A DNA stretch of 37,102 nucleotides. Source: CAYRPN01 sp964426135. Lineage in GTDB: Bacteria > Planctomycetota > Phycisphaerae > Phycisphaerales > Phycisphaeraceae. Of the stretch, positions 1 to 8,194 are shown in pieces. Numbering within the stretch: position 1 is the first letter of the stretch; every line of letters starts with the position of its first letter. Under the pieces are notes generated by a model. The model worked only from the letters and a program-made list of their open reading frames with translations. It searched no databases and was not told the DNA's origin. The stretch is from contig CAYRPN010000053.1 in the NCBI GenBank assembly GCA_964426135.1, forward strand, positions 1 through 37,102, written 5' to 3'. A program made the position numbers and the translations under genes.

Positions 1-16
1 GGAGGCTTGTTTCATA

Positions 17-107
17 GTGTCATGGGTAAGCGGAGTCTTCGGAGCTTACCCGTGCCAAGGTGACGCAAGGCGCACGGGTAAGCTCCGCCGAGCCTGCGCT
101 TACCCAT
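17..107. repeat. Paired inverted hairpins (GGGTAAGC family)
   Basis: Two hairpins face each other. The first pairs GGGTAAGC (24-31) with GCTTACCC (44-51); the second pairs GGGTAAGC (76-83) with GCTTACCC (98-105). The arms also pair across the element (44-55 with 72-83). The 12-base loop of the first hairpin (32-43) recurs in inverted orientation at 9872-9883, so this is a dispersed repeat family and not a local accident. No gene is visible in 1-338; bases 108-324 show nothing recognisable. Confidence 0.8.
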
Positions 108-338
108 AGCACACTTGCAGGCAGTCGCCGGAGAAGTGGACTACACCCATAGCCCTGCCTTTTCGCTGCCGCCGGTAGACCCTTGCCGCGATCGCTGTTA
201 CCATCGCTTGTCCAGCGAGACGACGGCGGGCCAGGTGGGATTCGGTCCGCGGTCAGGCCTTAAGTCGCCTGGACGACCACCGCATTCCCCGCAGGCCCGC
301 CGGTCCCTCGACGCCATCCAACCAGGGAGCGATTTGCG

Positions 339-3158
339 ATGCTTTCACGTGGCAAGCAACCGTACCGCGATCTTCTGATTTCCACTCTTCTGCTTACGTG
401 CTCAGCGGCGCTGCCTGTCTCGGCCCAGCCCAAGGCCGAGCCCGCGCCGGCGCCCAGGACCGGCACCACGCCCGCGCTGAAGGATCCGCCCACCAAGAAC
501 GAAGCCGCCGGCAAGCTCGATACGGAGCTCGACCTGAACTCGCTGCTGAAGTACGACTTCGTCTTCGGCGTGCGCATCCCCAACGATTCGATCTGGCAGA
601 TTCAAGCCGCGGCCGGCCGACAGTTGATCCGTGTGCCGCTGACGGTCAAGCCGGGCGACAAGGCGATGGAAGTGAACGCCGACTCGGTGAAGCTGCGCGG
701 CGCCCGGTTTCTATGCTGGGAGATGATCGACGATCTGGAACTGACCACCAGCCAGCCGCCCCAGGCGCCGACGATCAACCTGGTCAGCGGCATCGCGCCG
801 AAGTTCGATGTGGTGGCCGAGGCGACGGATCGGCTTCCGATCGGGGTGCCGCGGTTCGCGCGCGACCTGCACGCGGGGCCGGACAAGATGATCTCCTGGA
901 AGATGGATCGCACCATCTTCGGCGGCACGCTGCTGGAAGGCCAGGGGCCTTACAACCTCAAGCTGAACAAGAACTCGTTTGAGAAACTCAACCCCGGCCC
1001 CCCGCCGCGGATGGTGAAGGATCCCAGCCAGAAGGCCGCCGATTTTCAGAAGAAGAAGCTGGAGGCGGAAGAAGAGTACCGCAAGAAAACGACGGTCCAC
1101 CGCGAAGTGGCGCGGCAGCTCACCAAGCTGCCGGATGAGTTCAAGGGTCCGATGCCGCGCACGCTCTGGGCGGTTTTCGAGGATCGCGCCAACGCGAAGT
1201 CGCTGGAGTTCGAAGGGCCGGCGCCGCTGCCTTGGGAGTTCTCCCTCGACGCGTTGCGCCTGCTGCAGAAGATCGCCGACGTGCAGAACCAGACGCAATT
1301 CGCCACCGACACGGCCGCGGGCAAACCCTCGGGTCCCGCGCTTCGCGCCGCCGGCGAACTGCTGGCGACAATCCAGGGCGACACGCCGCACCCCTACTCC
1401 ACCCGCCTGATCGCGCATGCGATCACGGTGGCCGGCTTCATCGGCGACATGCAGGAAGGCGATCAGAAATTCCTGCTCGTCGAGAAGCTGCTGGCGTCGA
1501 AGGATGGCGCGACCATCGCGGCAATCACCAAGCGACTGGCGATCACCCCCACCGCCGCCAGTGCGAAGCTGATGAGCAAGGCTCTGAAGGATGGCCTGAT
1601 GGATGCCGGGGCGCAGCTCACCACGCTGGGAGGCCTGCTCTCCGCGTTTCAAACCGACCCTAAAGCCGGCGCGGAAAACCTGATCAGCACGACCAACCAG
1701 TTCCTGGCCGATCCGAAAGGCCCGGACCCTCAGAAGATTTTCGCCTCGCTGCTCGATGCTTCCAAGAAGAGCGAGGATCTGCGGGCTGCGATCCAGGCGG
1801 GCATCAACTTCGACTCGATTCCCGAATCGAGGCTCGACGCGGTGCTGGCGGCCACCATTGAGGCGGCGCCCACGGAATCCGTCGCCGCCGAGTGGCTCAA
1901 CAACCTGCTGGGCGTGAAGGAAGCGGCCAAGCTGCTCAAGATCGTCTCGGCACTCAACGCCACGAGACTCGAAGAGCCCGCCTCGGCCGACCCCAAGGCG
2001 GGTACCAAACCCACGATCACCGGCACGCTCAGCGCCCTGGTTCCCGGTCGCAAGGCGGGCACGGTCATCACCGCCCGCATCCCGATCCGGTCCACGTCGC
2101 ACAACATCTTCGCCGCCGCGCAAAACACCAACGCGCAGATTCGCGCGCTGGCCTGGCTGAGCACCCGGCACTTTTCGATCGACGAAGCGAAGATGTCGCC
2201 CGACGACAAAGCCAAGTGGCCCAAGCAACTGGTCGACATCGCCATCGCCCAGTCGCCCACGCCGGTGCCCCCGGTGCAGTTCCTGGCGCGGCACGATGGG
2301 CCCGGCACGGGGGATGCCATCGCCCAGTTCCTCGTCCGCGCCGACAACGACGCCTCCATCGCCGCCTCCAAGGCGCTCCTGGGCTCCAAGCGCGAGCTCG
2401 ACCAGATTCTCATCCGCCTGGGTAACGAGTCGGATCGCCACAACTTCGGCGTCCGGTTCTACGAGAACATCACCACGATCGCGCCCTTCGCCGTGGGTCT
2501 GTTGCGCGAGAAGTCGGACGGCACCCCCTGCCTCCGATGGCTCGGCCGGCAACTGCAATCGGGCGAACTGCCCGACCCGGCGGAATGGGAGTTCGCGCTG
2601 GGCTCGGCGGAGCGCCTGGTCGAAATCGTCCCCGCCAGCGACGAGAACCTCGCGCTGGGTGCCGTCGGAGCGCTGGTCGCCAGCGCCGGCGGGACCGATG
2701 TGGAAGTGCAGAAGATCGCCACGCTGCTCCGCGCCAACAAGGCCGCGACGATTCCCGAACTGGCCAAGCTCTGGGGCGATCAGCGCAAGGCCCTCTTTGC
2801 GGAGCGCCTGAAACGGACGGCGGGCAACTTCACGGTGGTGCTCTCCACCGCCGCTGAGCCGCGCGATGACAAGACGCCGCCGGAGTGGACGACCGCGCCG
2901 GCTGGACAAGTGGCGGTGAAGGTCGAAGGCTCCAAGGTCACGGTTGGCTCCGTCGCGGCGATGGTGCCCAGCGATGAGAACCTGGTGATCCAGCTCGCCG
3001 CCGCCGACCTGAAGAAGCTGCCCGCCGAGGCCGGCAAATTCCTCGGAGGCTACAACAAGGCGATCGATCTGCGCCCCTTGTCCAGCGGAGGCTGGCGCGC
3101 CAGCCTCAACATGGGCGACGGCCGGCTGGCGAAGCTGACGCTGGTGCCGGTGAAGTGA
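339..3158 (+). CDS. Secreted protein of unknown function, 939 aa
   Basis: The start ATG follows a GGGAG ribosome binding site (325-329) at 9 bases. The N-terminus is a basic stretch and a hydrophobic segment (about residues 12-28, LLISTLLLTCSAALPVSA) ending in an Ala-x-Ala-like cleavage region before a Pro/Ala-rich linker, so export is predicted. The mature protein is rich in Ala, Lys, Leu and Asp, looks mostly helical through the middle (about 300-800) and ends with a more beta-like segment. There is no CxxCH, protease triad or other motif I recognise. It stands alone: the next gene is convergent and the spacer is repeat-filled. I do not assign a function. A scaffold or helical-repeat protein of the planctomycete periplasm is possible but is only a guess. 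Confidence 0.9.
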   Translation: MLSRGKQPYRDLLISTLLLTCSAALPVSAQPKAEPAPAPRTGTTPALKDPPTKNEAAGKLDTELDLNSLLKYDFVFGVRIPNDSIWQIQAAAGRQLIRVPLTVKPGDKAMEVNADSVKLRGARFLCWEMIDDLELTTSQPPQAPTINLVSGIAPKFDVVAEATDRLPIGVPRFARDLHAGPDKMISWKMDRTIFGGTLLEGQGPYNLKLNKNSFEKLNPGPPPRMVKDPSQKAADFQKKKLEAEEEYRKKTTVHREVARQLTKLPDEFKGPMPRTLWAVFEDRANAKSLEFEGPAPLPWEFSLDALRLLQKIADVQNQTQFATDTAAGKPSGPALRAAGELLATIQGDTPHPYSTRLIAHAITVAGFIGDMQEGDQKFLLVEKLLASKDGATIAAITKRLAITPTAASAKLMSKALKDGLMDAGAQLTTLGGLLSAFQTDPKAGAENLISTTNQFLADPKGPDPQKIFASLLDASKKSEDLRAAIQAGINFDSIPESRLDAVLAATIEAAPTESVAAEWLNNLLGVKEAAKLLKIVSALNATRLEEPASADPKAGTKPTITGTLSALVPGRKAGTVITARIPIRSTSHNIFAAAQNTNAQIRALAWLSTRHFSIDEAKMSPDDKAKWPKQLVDIAIAQSPTPVPPVQFLARHDGPGTGDAIAQFLVRADNDASIAASKALLGSKRELDQILIRLGNESDRHNFGVRFYENITTIAPFAVGLLREKSDGTPCLRWLGRQLQSGELPDPAEWEFALGSAERLVEIVPASDENLALGAVGALVASAGGTDVEVQKIATLLRANKAATIPELAKLWGDQRKALFAERLKRTAGNFTVVLSTAAEPRDDKTPPEWTTAPAGQVAVKVEGSKVTVGSVAAMVPSDENLVIQLAAADLKKLPAEAGKFLGGYNKAIDLRPLSSGGWRASLNMGDGRLAKLTLVPVK

Positions 3159-3199
3159 AGCCCACGCCTTACGGTGCGAGCACGCAGGGTCCGTGCGCT

Positions 3200-3424
3200 G
3201 GGTGCTCGCGTAGGGTGCTCGCGCAGGGTGTTCGCGTAGGGTGCGTCAAGTCCGCGCGGACGCACCGGTTGGTCCAACGGAATCCTTCACGTCCTCAACG
3301 TTCAAGCGGTGTCCAGGCCCATTCCGTCCGCGACGACAAATCATTGCGGTGCGTTCGACATGGTGCGTCCGGCATGGTGCGTCCAGCATGGTGCGTCCGC
3401 GCCGAGCCTTGACGCACCCTACGC
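3200..3424. repeat. 13-mer and 14-mer tandem arrays bounded by an inverted repeat
   Basis: Three 13-base units (GGGTGCTCGCGTA and variants) run 3200-3238. Three 14-base units (CATGGTGCGTCCGG and variants) run 3359-3400. A 17-base sequence at 3234-3250 is repeated as its exact reverse complement at 3408-3424, enclosing the second array. This fills the spacer between two convergent genes and could act in the transcript as a large stem. No gene is seen here. Confidence 0.75.
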
Positions 3425-3455
3425 GCGTCCGGATTGGGCGGCCACTTCGACCTTT

Positions 3456-4421
3456 TCAGAAACTATTCGCCTGCGCCAGCGGCTTCTGCCCCGCCAGCAC
3501 GCGGAGCAGATTCTCCGTCGACATCATCGCCTGACGTTCCACGCTTTCATTCGTCCGGCTTGCCACGTGCGGCGTGATGATGATGTTCGGCACGCCCTGG
3601 TACGGATGCGGCGTCTTCATCGGCTCCACCTCCAGCACATCCGTGGCGTAACCCGCCAGCTTGCCGCTCCTGCATGCGTCGGCCATGTCCTGTTCATGCA
3701 CCAGCCCGCCGCGGGCGCAGTTGATGAGCATCGCCTTGTCCTTCATCAGTGCGATGCGCTCCTTGTTGAAGAAGTTGCGGTTCTCATCATTCAGGTTCAT
3801 GTTCAGCGAGATCACGTCGCTCTTGCTGAGCAGTTCCTCCGCCTTCCAGCAGCGGGTGACGTTGTACTGCCTGGCGAACTCGTTGTCCCAGTAGGTGTCG
3901 TACCCGATGACGTGCATGTCGAAGGCGATGCCGCGCTTGGCGACTTCCTTGCCGATGCGACCGACGCCCATGACGCCCAGGGTCTTGCCCGCCAGTTCGG
4001 TGCCGGTGATGCGTTTCCATTCGCCCTTGGCGACGCTGTTGACGTGCGGGACGATGTGCTTGGCGAGCGCGATCATCAGGCCGAAGGTGTGCTCGGCGAC
4101 GGTGGTGTGGTTGACGCCGGGGGTGAAAAGCACGGGCACGCGCAGGTCCGTCGCAGCTTTCACATCCACGGAGTCGAGGCCGATGCCGTACTTCGACAGG
4201 GCCTTGAGCTGAGGCAGTGCCGCCTGGATGACCTTGCGGGTGATGATGTCATCGCCGTGGAGGAACCCGTCGAACGGCCCCTTGGTGCGGATGATCTCCA
4301 GCAGCTTGTCCTCGGGGATAGGCCCGCGCTCGCGGACGATCTCGTGGCCGGACTTCGCCAGCAGGTCGTGGTGATTGCCGGGCGTGTCCTGAAAGGAAGT
4401 GGTGGTGAGCAGAATCTTCAT
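3456..4421 (-). CDS. D-2-hydroxyacid dehydrogenase (phosphoglycerate dehydrogenase-like)
   Basis: A 321-residue NAD-dependent 2-hydroxyacid dehydrogenase, starting at MKILLTTTSF. The open frame continues 93 bases further upstream, but that extension is Pro/Ala-rich and unlike the family. Visible motifs are the nucleotide-binding GVGRIG at about 152-157, the active-site Arg in NCARGG (about 237), Glu in EVEP (about 266) and His in TPHVAS (about 285). This is the complete catalytic set of the family, which reduces or oxidises 2-keto/2-hydroxy acids such as 3-phosphohydroxypyruvate/3-phosphoglycerate. There is no C-terminal ACT or other regulatory domain, so it resembles short SerA-type or glyoxylate/hydroxypyruvate reductase-type enzymes. 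The exact substrate cannot be read from sequence. It is monocistronic and convergent with the upstream gene. Confidence 0.92.
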   Translation of the reverse strand: MKILLTTTSFQDTPGNHHDLLAKSGHEIVRERGPIPEDKLLEIIRTKGPFDGFLHGDDIITRKVIQAALPQLKALSKYGIGLDSVDVKAATDLRVPVLFTPGVNHTTVAEHTFGLMIALAKHIVPHVNSVAKGEWKRITGTELAGKTLGVMGVGRIGKEVAKRGIAFDMHVIGYDTYWDNEFARQYNVTRCWKAEELLSKSDVISLNMNLNDENRNFFNKERIALMKDKAMLINCARGGLVHEQDMADACRSGKLAGYATDVLEVEPMKTPHPYQGVPNIIITPHVASRTNESVERQAMMSTENLLRVLAGQKPLAQANSF

Positions 4422-4536
4422 GGTGTTCACAGGTCCGGTTCGGCTCAACAAGGTAGCGGCGCGGCCGGCGGGTGCAAGCGATTCGGCAGGGGTTGCGCCC
4501 GGGGGGTCCGCCACATTTTCCGGGGCCTTGCTGTCT

Positions 4537-4692
4537 CTCCCTTCCAGGGAGCGGGTGGCCGAGTCCCCGGGGGACGAGGCCGGGTGAGGGTCGGGACGAA
4601 CAGACTGTTGCGGTATCCGTCACGCGATGGTGGCGATTGCGGACTTGTGCGTCCCGACCCTCACCCAAGCCCTCTCCCTGATAGGGAGAGGG
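4537..4692. repeat. Paired hairpins with central inverted repeat (GGTGAGGGTCGGG family)
   Basis: Hairpin CTCCCT/AGGGAG (4537-4551, loop 3) and hairpin CCCTCTCCCT/AGGGAGAGGG (4670-4692, loop GAT) flank a 17-base perfect inverted repeat, 4582-4598 against 4650-4666, containing GGGTGAGGGTCGGG. The same architecture, with a closely related core, is present at 26482-26591. The element lies just upstream of the lipoprotein promoter, in a 429-base gene-free stretch. Confidence 0.8.
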
Positions 4693-4752
4693 GGCCGGAA
4701 TGCAAGGCCCGGAAAAATTGGCACTCCCACGTTGATCGCCCCTCCTGCCCTG

Positions 4753-4782
4753 TTGACGTCATTTCCAAGACTGTGTTAACAT
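4753..4782 (+). promoter_or_regulatory. Predicted sigma70-type promoter of the small lipoprotein gene
   Basis: The -35 box TTGACG (4753-4758) and the -10 box TAACAT (4777-4782) are 18 bases apart. A TG one base upstream of the -10 gives an extended -10. Transcription would start near 4789, giving a 5' leader of about 60 bases before the ATG at 4851. This region is visibly more AT-rich than its surroundings. Confidence 0.6.
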
Positions 4783-4850
4783 ACGCGGGTCAAGGTCGGG
4801 GGCGTGTAGCCCCTTGGCTAAACGTTTCCCTCTTTCAAGGAGTATGCTCC

Positions 4851-5048
4851 ATGCGATTGATCAATGCTCTGGCTCTCGTGGCCGCGATCGCCCTCGGCAG
4901 CCTCACCGGCTGTGGCGGCGGTGACAAGGACAAGGCCCCCAAGGACAAGGACAAGGCCGTGACCCCGCCGGCTCCCGCCAAGGACAAGGCTCCCGAGCCC
5001 GCCAAGGACAAGGACAAGGCTCCCGAGCCCGCGAAGACGGACAAGTAA
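4851..5048 (+). CDS. Small Lys/Asp/Pro-rich lipoprotein, 65 aa
   Basis: ATG at 4851 is preceded by a strong ribosome binding site, AAGGAG (4837-4842), at 8 bases. Residues 1-20 form a lipoprotein signal peptide ending in the lipobox LTGC, with the lipidated Cys at 21. The mature 45 residues consist of repeats of KDKAP and PAKDKAPEP, a charged low-complexity tail with no globular domain. It has its own promoter upstream and its own terminator downstream, so it is monocistronic and probably well expressed. Such tails may tether or space the outer envelope or bind polyanions, but no function is established. A longer open frame runs through from upstream in the same phase; the lipobox and ribosome binding site decide for this short start. 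Confidence 0.85.
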   Translation: MRLINALALVAAIALGSLTGCGGGDKDKAPKDKDKAVTPPAPAKDKAPEPAKDKDKAPEPAKTDK

Positions 5049-5124
5049 TTCGCCTTTGGCGGATACTCGACATCCAGGCCGCGTCGCGCCCAACAGGCAC
5101 GACGACCTGTGATGACCGACTTTC

Positions 5125-5156
5125 AGACGACGGACGCGGCAACGCGACCGTCGTCT
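5125..5156 (+). other. Strong RNA hairpin with GCAA tetraloop in the lipoprotein 3' UTR
   Basis: A 9-bp stem (5125-5133 with 5148-5156) continues, after an A·A mismatch, into CGCG/CGCG (5135-5138 with 5143-5146) closed by a GCAA tetraloop (a GNRA type). Only three T residues follow, so it is weak as a terminator. With the next hairpin it forms a compact structured 3' UTR that could stabilise the mRNA or be released as a small RNA. Confidence 0.55.
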
Positions 5157-5168
5157 TTGCCAGCAGAT

Positions 5169-5228
5169 CACAAGCCCGGTTGCACGGAGCGAATCAATCG
5201 CCCCGCACCACCGGGCTTGTGGTTTTTT
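5169..5228 (+). terminator. Rho-independent terminator after the lipoprotein gene
   Basis: A perfect 12-bp stem (5169-5180 with 5210-5221) is followed by G and six T residues (5223-5228). The 29-base loop contains a small inner hairpin (GCGA/TCGC). It lies 120 bases after the lipoprotein stop codon. Confidence 0.8.
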
Positions 5229-5309
5229 GGAATGCCAGATGAAATTGGCAGAAGACCGGAAGGAAGCGATCCGCTTTTAGGGGCCGCGCACGAACAACCA
5301 GACCGATTG

Positions 5310-5473
5310 ATACGGATTCCATCTGATTCTCGCGCAGATGCCACTGGCAGGCTTGGCTGCCAGTGGACCTGCGAAAAGCAAAGCGCGGGCGTCGGTGGAC
5401 GCGAGAAACGCACTGGCAGCCGAGCCTGCCAGTGGCATCAACTTCGGCGCGAGAATCAGATAGAAGCCGTATG
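5310..5473. repeat. 164-bp nested inverted repeat with CACTGGCAG hairpins
   Basis: The outer arms 5310-5335 and 5448-5473 are inverted copies with two mismatches; the inner 15 bases (5321-5335 with 5447-5461) are perfect. Inside them, the 28-base arms 5338-5365 and 5411-5438 are inverted copies with a single mismatch, and each arm is itself a palindrome around CACTGGCAG/CTGCCAGTG. The whole unit could fold as one long cruciform or as two hairpins. No coding function is seen in 5229-5591. Confidence 0.8.
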
Positions 5474-5476
5474 AGT

Positions 5477-5536
5477 CTCGCGCCAAGGCCCGCGAAGAAA
5501 TCCGCTGCCTTGGCGAGCTTTGCGCCTTGGCGCGAG
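5477..5536. repeat. 60-bp inverted repeat (CTCGCGCCAAGGC)
   Basis: CTCGCGCCAAGGC at 5477-5489 is repeated as its perfect reverse complement at 5524-5536, with a third related GCCTTGGCG in between (about 5507-5515). It lies 55 bases beyond the stop codon of the convergent cytochrome b gene and may act as a bidirectional 3' structure. Confidence 0.65.
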
Positions 5537-5591
5537 ATTCAGCCCGCGAGTTGACCTGTTCAACTTATTGACGCGCTGTGCCTAAGGACCA

Positions 5592-7430
5592 TCACTCAGC
5601 CGCCGCATCCGCCGCCGGCTTCACGGGCTCGTACCAGTCGCCGCGCAGCCATCGCGTCAGCAGACCAATCGATTTCGCGTCGAGTTGCCCGGACTCCACC
5701 GTCTTGTGGAATGCAGGCATGGTGTAGACCTCAATCTCCTTGCCCCCGTCGTCCTTTGGATTCACATAATTGACCTTCTGCGGATCCTTGATCAACTGCG
5801 TGATCCAGTGAGCGCTGCGGTAGCCCGTGAGATCCACGCCGCTCTTCTTGCCTTCGCCGTAGAATTGGTGGCAGTCGAGGCAGGACAGGCCATCCTCGCC
5901 CAATAGCGCCGAGGTCTTCTCGACCAGCGCCTTGTTCTTCTCCGTGATCGCGACGGCTTCGGCGTCGGCGTAACGGGCGATGGCGTCGAAATTGTCGATG
6001 ATCTCGGCAAGCTGCTTTTTCCCCGCGTCGTCGTACTCGGCGATCGCCTTGATCGTCTTCACCATCTTGCCTTTGGCGAACTTGGTGCCGCCGAAGAAAC
6101 GATGCGAATCGGCGTTCTTTGGATCGAGGAAATCGGTCAGCCACTGCTTGGTCGTGAAGCCGTGCAGATCGGCGGCGTAGGGTTTCGTGTCGATCACCTT
6201 GCCCAATCCGTCGTGCCCGTCATAGCGATGGCAGCTCGCGCAGTTGGCCGCGAAGAGGCGCGGGCCCATCGTTTTCGGATCGTCGCGCACCAGCGTCACC
6301 GCGCCGGTGGGCGGGATGCCGGTGGGAGCCTTGGCCAGTTCCACGGAGCGATGGGCGTCGATCTCCGCCTGCTTCACCGCGAGCTTGTAATCGGGGTTGC
6401 CCGCGTCCTGCTGCAGCGCCTGGAACGTGAGGAACCCGGCAGCCGCCAGCAGCATCGCGACGAAGCCGACGTTGAACACGTGCCCCGCCTTGAATTTGCC
6501 GAGGAAGGGCATGATGAAGAACACGCCCAGGATAGCGCCCGGCACGACCACCGCGCCGATGATCTCCAGTTCGCCCGGGAAATACTTGAGCAACTGGAAG
6601 AGGAACAGGAAATACCACTCCGGTCGCGCGGCTGAGTATTGCTCCGTCGGATCGGCGGGCGCTCCCAGCGGCGCGCCGAAGTAGAGCACGCAGAACAGCA
6701 CCGCGGCGAGCACACCCAGGCACGCCACCGCGTCCTTGAGCACCTGGTCTGGCCAGAAGTGCGAGTCGGCGCGATCCGGCGCCAGCTTCGCCGTGATGCC
6801 GTGCCGACGGAAGGCGTAGATGTGGGCGACGATCATGAGAATCATCGCGCCCGGCAGCACACCCGCATGCAGGGCAAAAAAGCGCGTGAGCGTGTGATGC
6901 CCGTAATCGTGGCCGCCGACGACCACCTTCTGCACCGCCGGCCCAACGACCGGCACCGCCTCGGCGAGACTCGTCGCCACCTTCGTCGCCCAGTAACCCT
7001 TCTGATCCCATGGCAGCAGGTAACCGGTGAGCGACAGGCCCATCACGATCTGCAGCAGGATCAGGCCGATCCAGAAGTTCACCTCGCGCGGCGCCTTGTA
7101 CGCGCCGTCGTAGATCACCTGCATCATGTGCAGCGCCAGCAGGATGACCATGGCCTGCGCGGTGAAGTGGTGGATGCCGCGAAGAAGCCAGCCGCCCCAC
7201 ATTTCGTGCTGGATGTAGTAGACGCTTTCCCACGCGGTCTGCGAGCTGGGCGAGTACGACATCCAGAGAAAGATGCCGGTGATCGCCTGCACGCTGAAGC
7301 AGAACATGAGGGTGGAGCCCCAGACATACCGCCAGCGGGCGCCGCCGGGGATGTGCTCATAGAGCAGGGCGCGGAGCATGCCGCGATAGCCGGTGCGTTC
7401 GTCGATCCAGTTGGCGACTTTGTTCAGCAT
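5592..7430 (-). CDS. Cytochrome b (b6/subunit IV fused) with two C-terminal c-type heme sites
   Basis: A 612-residue membrane subunit of a quinol-oxidising bc complex, starting at MLNKVANWIDERTGYRG; the frame extends 32 codons further into a repeat, which I exclude. The four axial His of hemes bL/bH are at about 87, 101, 188 and 203. The second pair has 14 intervening residues, the b6f-type spacing. The Qo-site motif PEWY is at about 270-273 and is followed by subunit IV-like helices. After the last membrane helix come two heme c sites, CASCH (about 397-401) and CLDCH (about 517-521). One chain therefore replaces cytochrome b, subunit IV and a diheme cytochrome c. The Rieske gene lies directly upstream on the same strand. 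It should pass electrons from quinol through the Rieske centre to the fused c hemes and pump protons. The terminal acceptor is not in the window. Confidence 0.95.
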   Translation of the reverse strand: MLNKVANWIDERTGYRGMLRALLYEHIPGGARWRYVWGSTLMFCFSVQAITGIFLWMSYSPSSQTAWESVYYIQHEMWGGWLLRGIHHFTAQAMVILLALHMMQVIYDGAYKAPREVNFWIGLILLQIVMGLSLTGYLLPWDQKGYWATKVATSLAEAVPVVGPAVQKVVVGGHDYGHHTLTRFFALHAGVLPGAMILMIVAHIYAFRRHGITAKLAPDRADSHFWPDQVLKDAVACLGVLAAVLFCVLYFGAPLGAPADPTEQYSAARPEWYFLFLFQLLKYFPGELEIIGAVVVPGAILGVFFIMPFLGKFKAGHVFNVGFVAMLLAAAGFLTFQALQQDAGNPDYKLAVKQAEIDAHRSVELAKAPTGIPPTGAVTLVRDDPKTMGPRLFAANCASCHRYDGHDGLGKVIDTKPYAADLHGFTTKQWLTDFLDPKNADSHRFFGGTKFAKGKMVKTIKAIAEYDDAGKKQLAEIIDNFDAIARYADAEAVAITEKNKALVEKTSALLGEDGLSCLDCHQFYGEGKKSGVDLTGYRSAHWITQLIKDPQKVNYVNPKDDGGKEIEVYTMPAFHKTVESGQLDAKSIGLLTRWLRGDWYEPVKPAADAAAE

Positions 7431-7461
7431 GGGGGTTCGCAAAAAAAAGGGCATGAACCAT

Positions 7462-7542
7462 CGTTTAGCGACGGGGCTTGCCCCGCTTCGGCGTGGGCCT
7501 GGCGTCGTCCGTTCGGAACGGGGCAAGCCCCGTCGCTAAACG
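7462..7542. repeat. Paired GTTTAGC-foot hairpins between Rieske and cytochrome b genes
   Basis: A perfect 24-base inverted repeat (7462-7485 with 7519-7542) is separated by 33 bases. Each arm starts with GTTTAGCGA and contains a hairpin, CGGGG/CCCCG. The foot is shared with the repeats that flank the RAYT gene at 30.2-31.0 kb, although the hairpin core differs. It lies within a presumed two-gene operon, where it might tune relative expression or mRNA decay. Confidence 0.85.
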
Positions 7543-7557
7543 GACATGCCCGCTTCA

Positions 7558-8142
7558 TCACGACTGCGGAACCTTGTCCGCGCTGCCCGTGCGGTAGCGC
7601 ACGTACTGCACCAAAACTTGTCCGTTCTCCACCTTCACCTCCAGCGTGTCCAGATCGCGCGGGCTGACGGTGGGCCTGCCCTCGGCATTGCGGGCGCGCA
7701 GCTTGCCGTCCGCTTCGAACTCGCTGTCGTGGCAAGGGCACTTGAACGAGCCATCGGTTTTCGTGGAGACAAAGCAGCCGGCGTGCGGACAGATCGTGGA
7801 GATCGCCTTGACGCTGCCGCCCTCGCGCTTCAGGTAGACGGCTCCGACGCGCGCGTTGGGTGTTTTCGTCCACGCATCCTGCAAATCGGCGATGACCGGG
7901 AACTGCCGCCAGCCGCCGCCTTCAGGCAGCGCGTCGATGGTGGTGATCTTCAGAAACGCAGGGCCGGCGTCGCCGCCTTTGCCGCGCGGCCGCAACGGAT
8001 CCAGCGCGGTCAGAAGGCCGGCAAACACGGGCACCACGCCCGTGATCGTGCCGAACACGACCGCCAGCACCTTGGTGAGAAACGAACGCCGCGCCGACTC
8101 AGGTGTCGACGGCGCGGGAACTTCCGTGGAGGATGGATCCAT
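7558..8142 (-). CDS. Rieske iron-sulfur protein of the bc complex
   Basis: A 194-residue Rieske [2Fe-2S] subunit. A twin-Arg segment RRSFLTK (about 18-24) precedes one membrane anchor (about 25-47), typical of Tat-inserted Rieske proteins. The cluster motifs are complete: CPHAGC, with ligands Cys118 and His120 and disulfide Cys123; and CPCH, with ligands Cys135 and His138 and disulfide Cys137. The protein takes an electron from quinol at the Qo site of the adjacent cytochrome b and passes it to heme c. The cytochrome b/c gene follows on the same strand after a repeat-bearing spacer of 127 bases, so the pair is probably one transcript. Length and anchor are normal for the family. Confidence 0.96.
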   Translation of the reverse strand: MDPSSTEVPAPSTPESARRSFLTKVLAVVFGTITGVVPVFAGLLTALDPLRPRGKGGDAGPAFLKITTIDALPEGGGWRQFPVIADLQDAWTKTPNARVGAVYLKREGGSVKAISTICPHAGCFVSTKTDGSFKCPCHDSEFEADGKLRARNAEGRPTVSPRDLDTLEVKVENGQVLVQYVRYRTGSADKVPQS

Positions 8143-8194
8143 AAATCAACTTTCAGCCGGCGGTCATCAGACCACGCCGGCAGGCAGGGCGGAG

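Noticed and set aside
711..2909. Long minus-strand open frame of 732 codons
   Set aside because: It lies opposite the 939-residue secreted protein, is Arg/Gly-rich as expected of an antisense shadow in GC-rich DNA, and has no recognisable motif.
4812..4823. AGCCCCTTGGCT followed by AAAC in the lipoprotein leader, resembling the GTTTAGC foot
   Set aside because: Only a 4-bp stem and no second arm; more likely a chance match in the 5' leader.
3309..4850. Plus-strand open frame leading into the small lipoprotein
   Set aside because: It crosses the dehydrogenase gene in antisense, two repeat elements and a promoter. The lipobox and AAGGAG site mark the real start at 4851.
5109..5474. Plus-strand open frame of 121 codons
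   Set aside because: It runs through the terminator and the nested palindrome and lacks a ribosome binding site.
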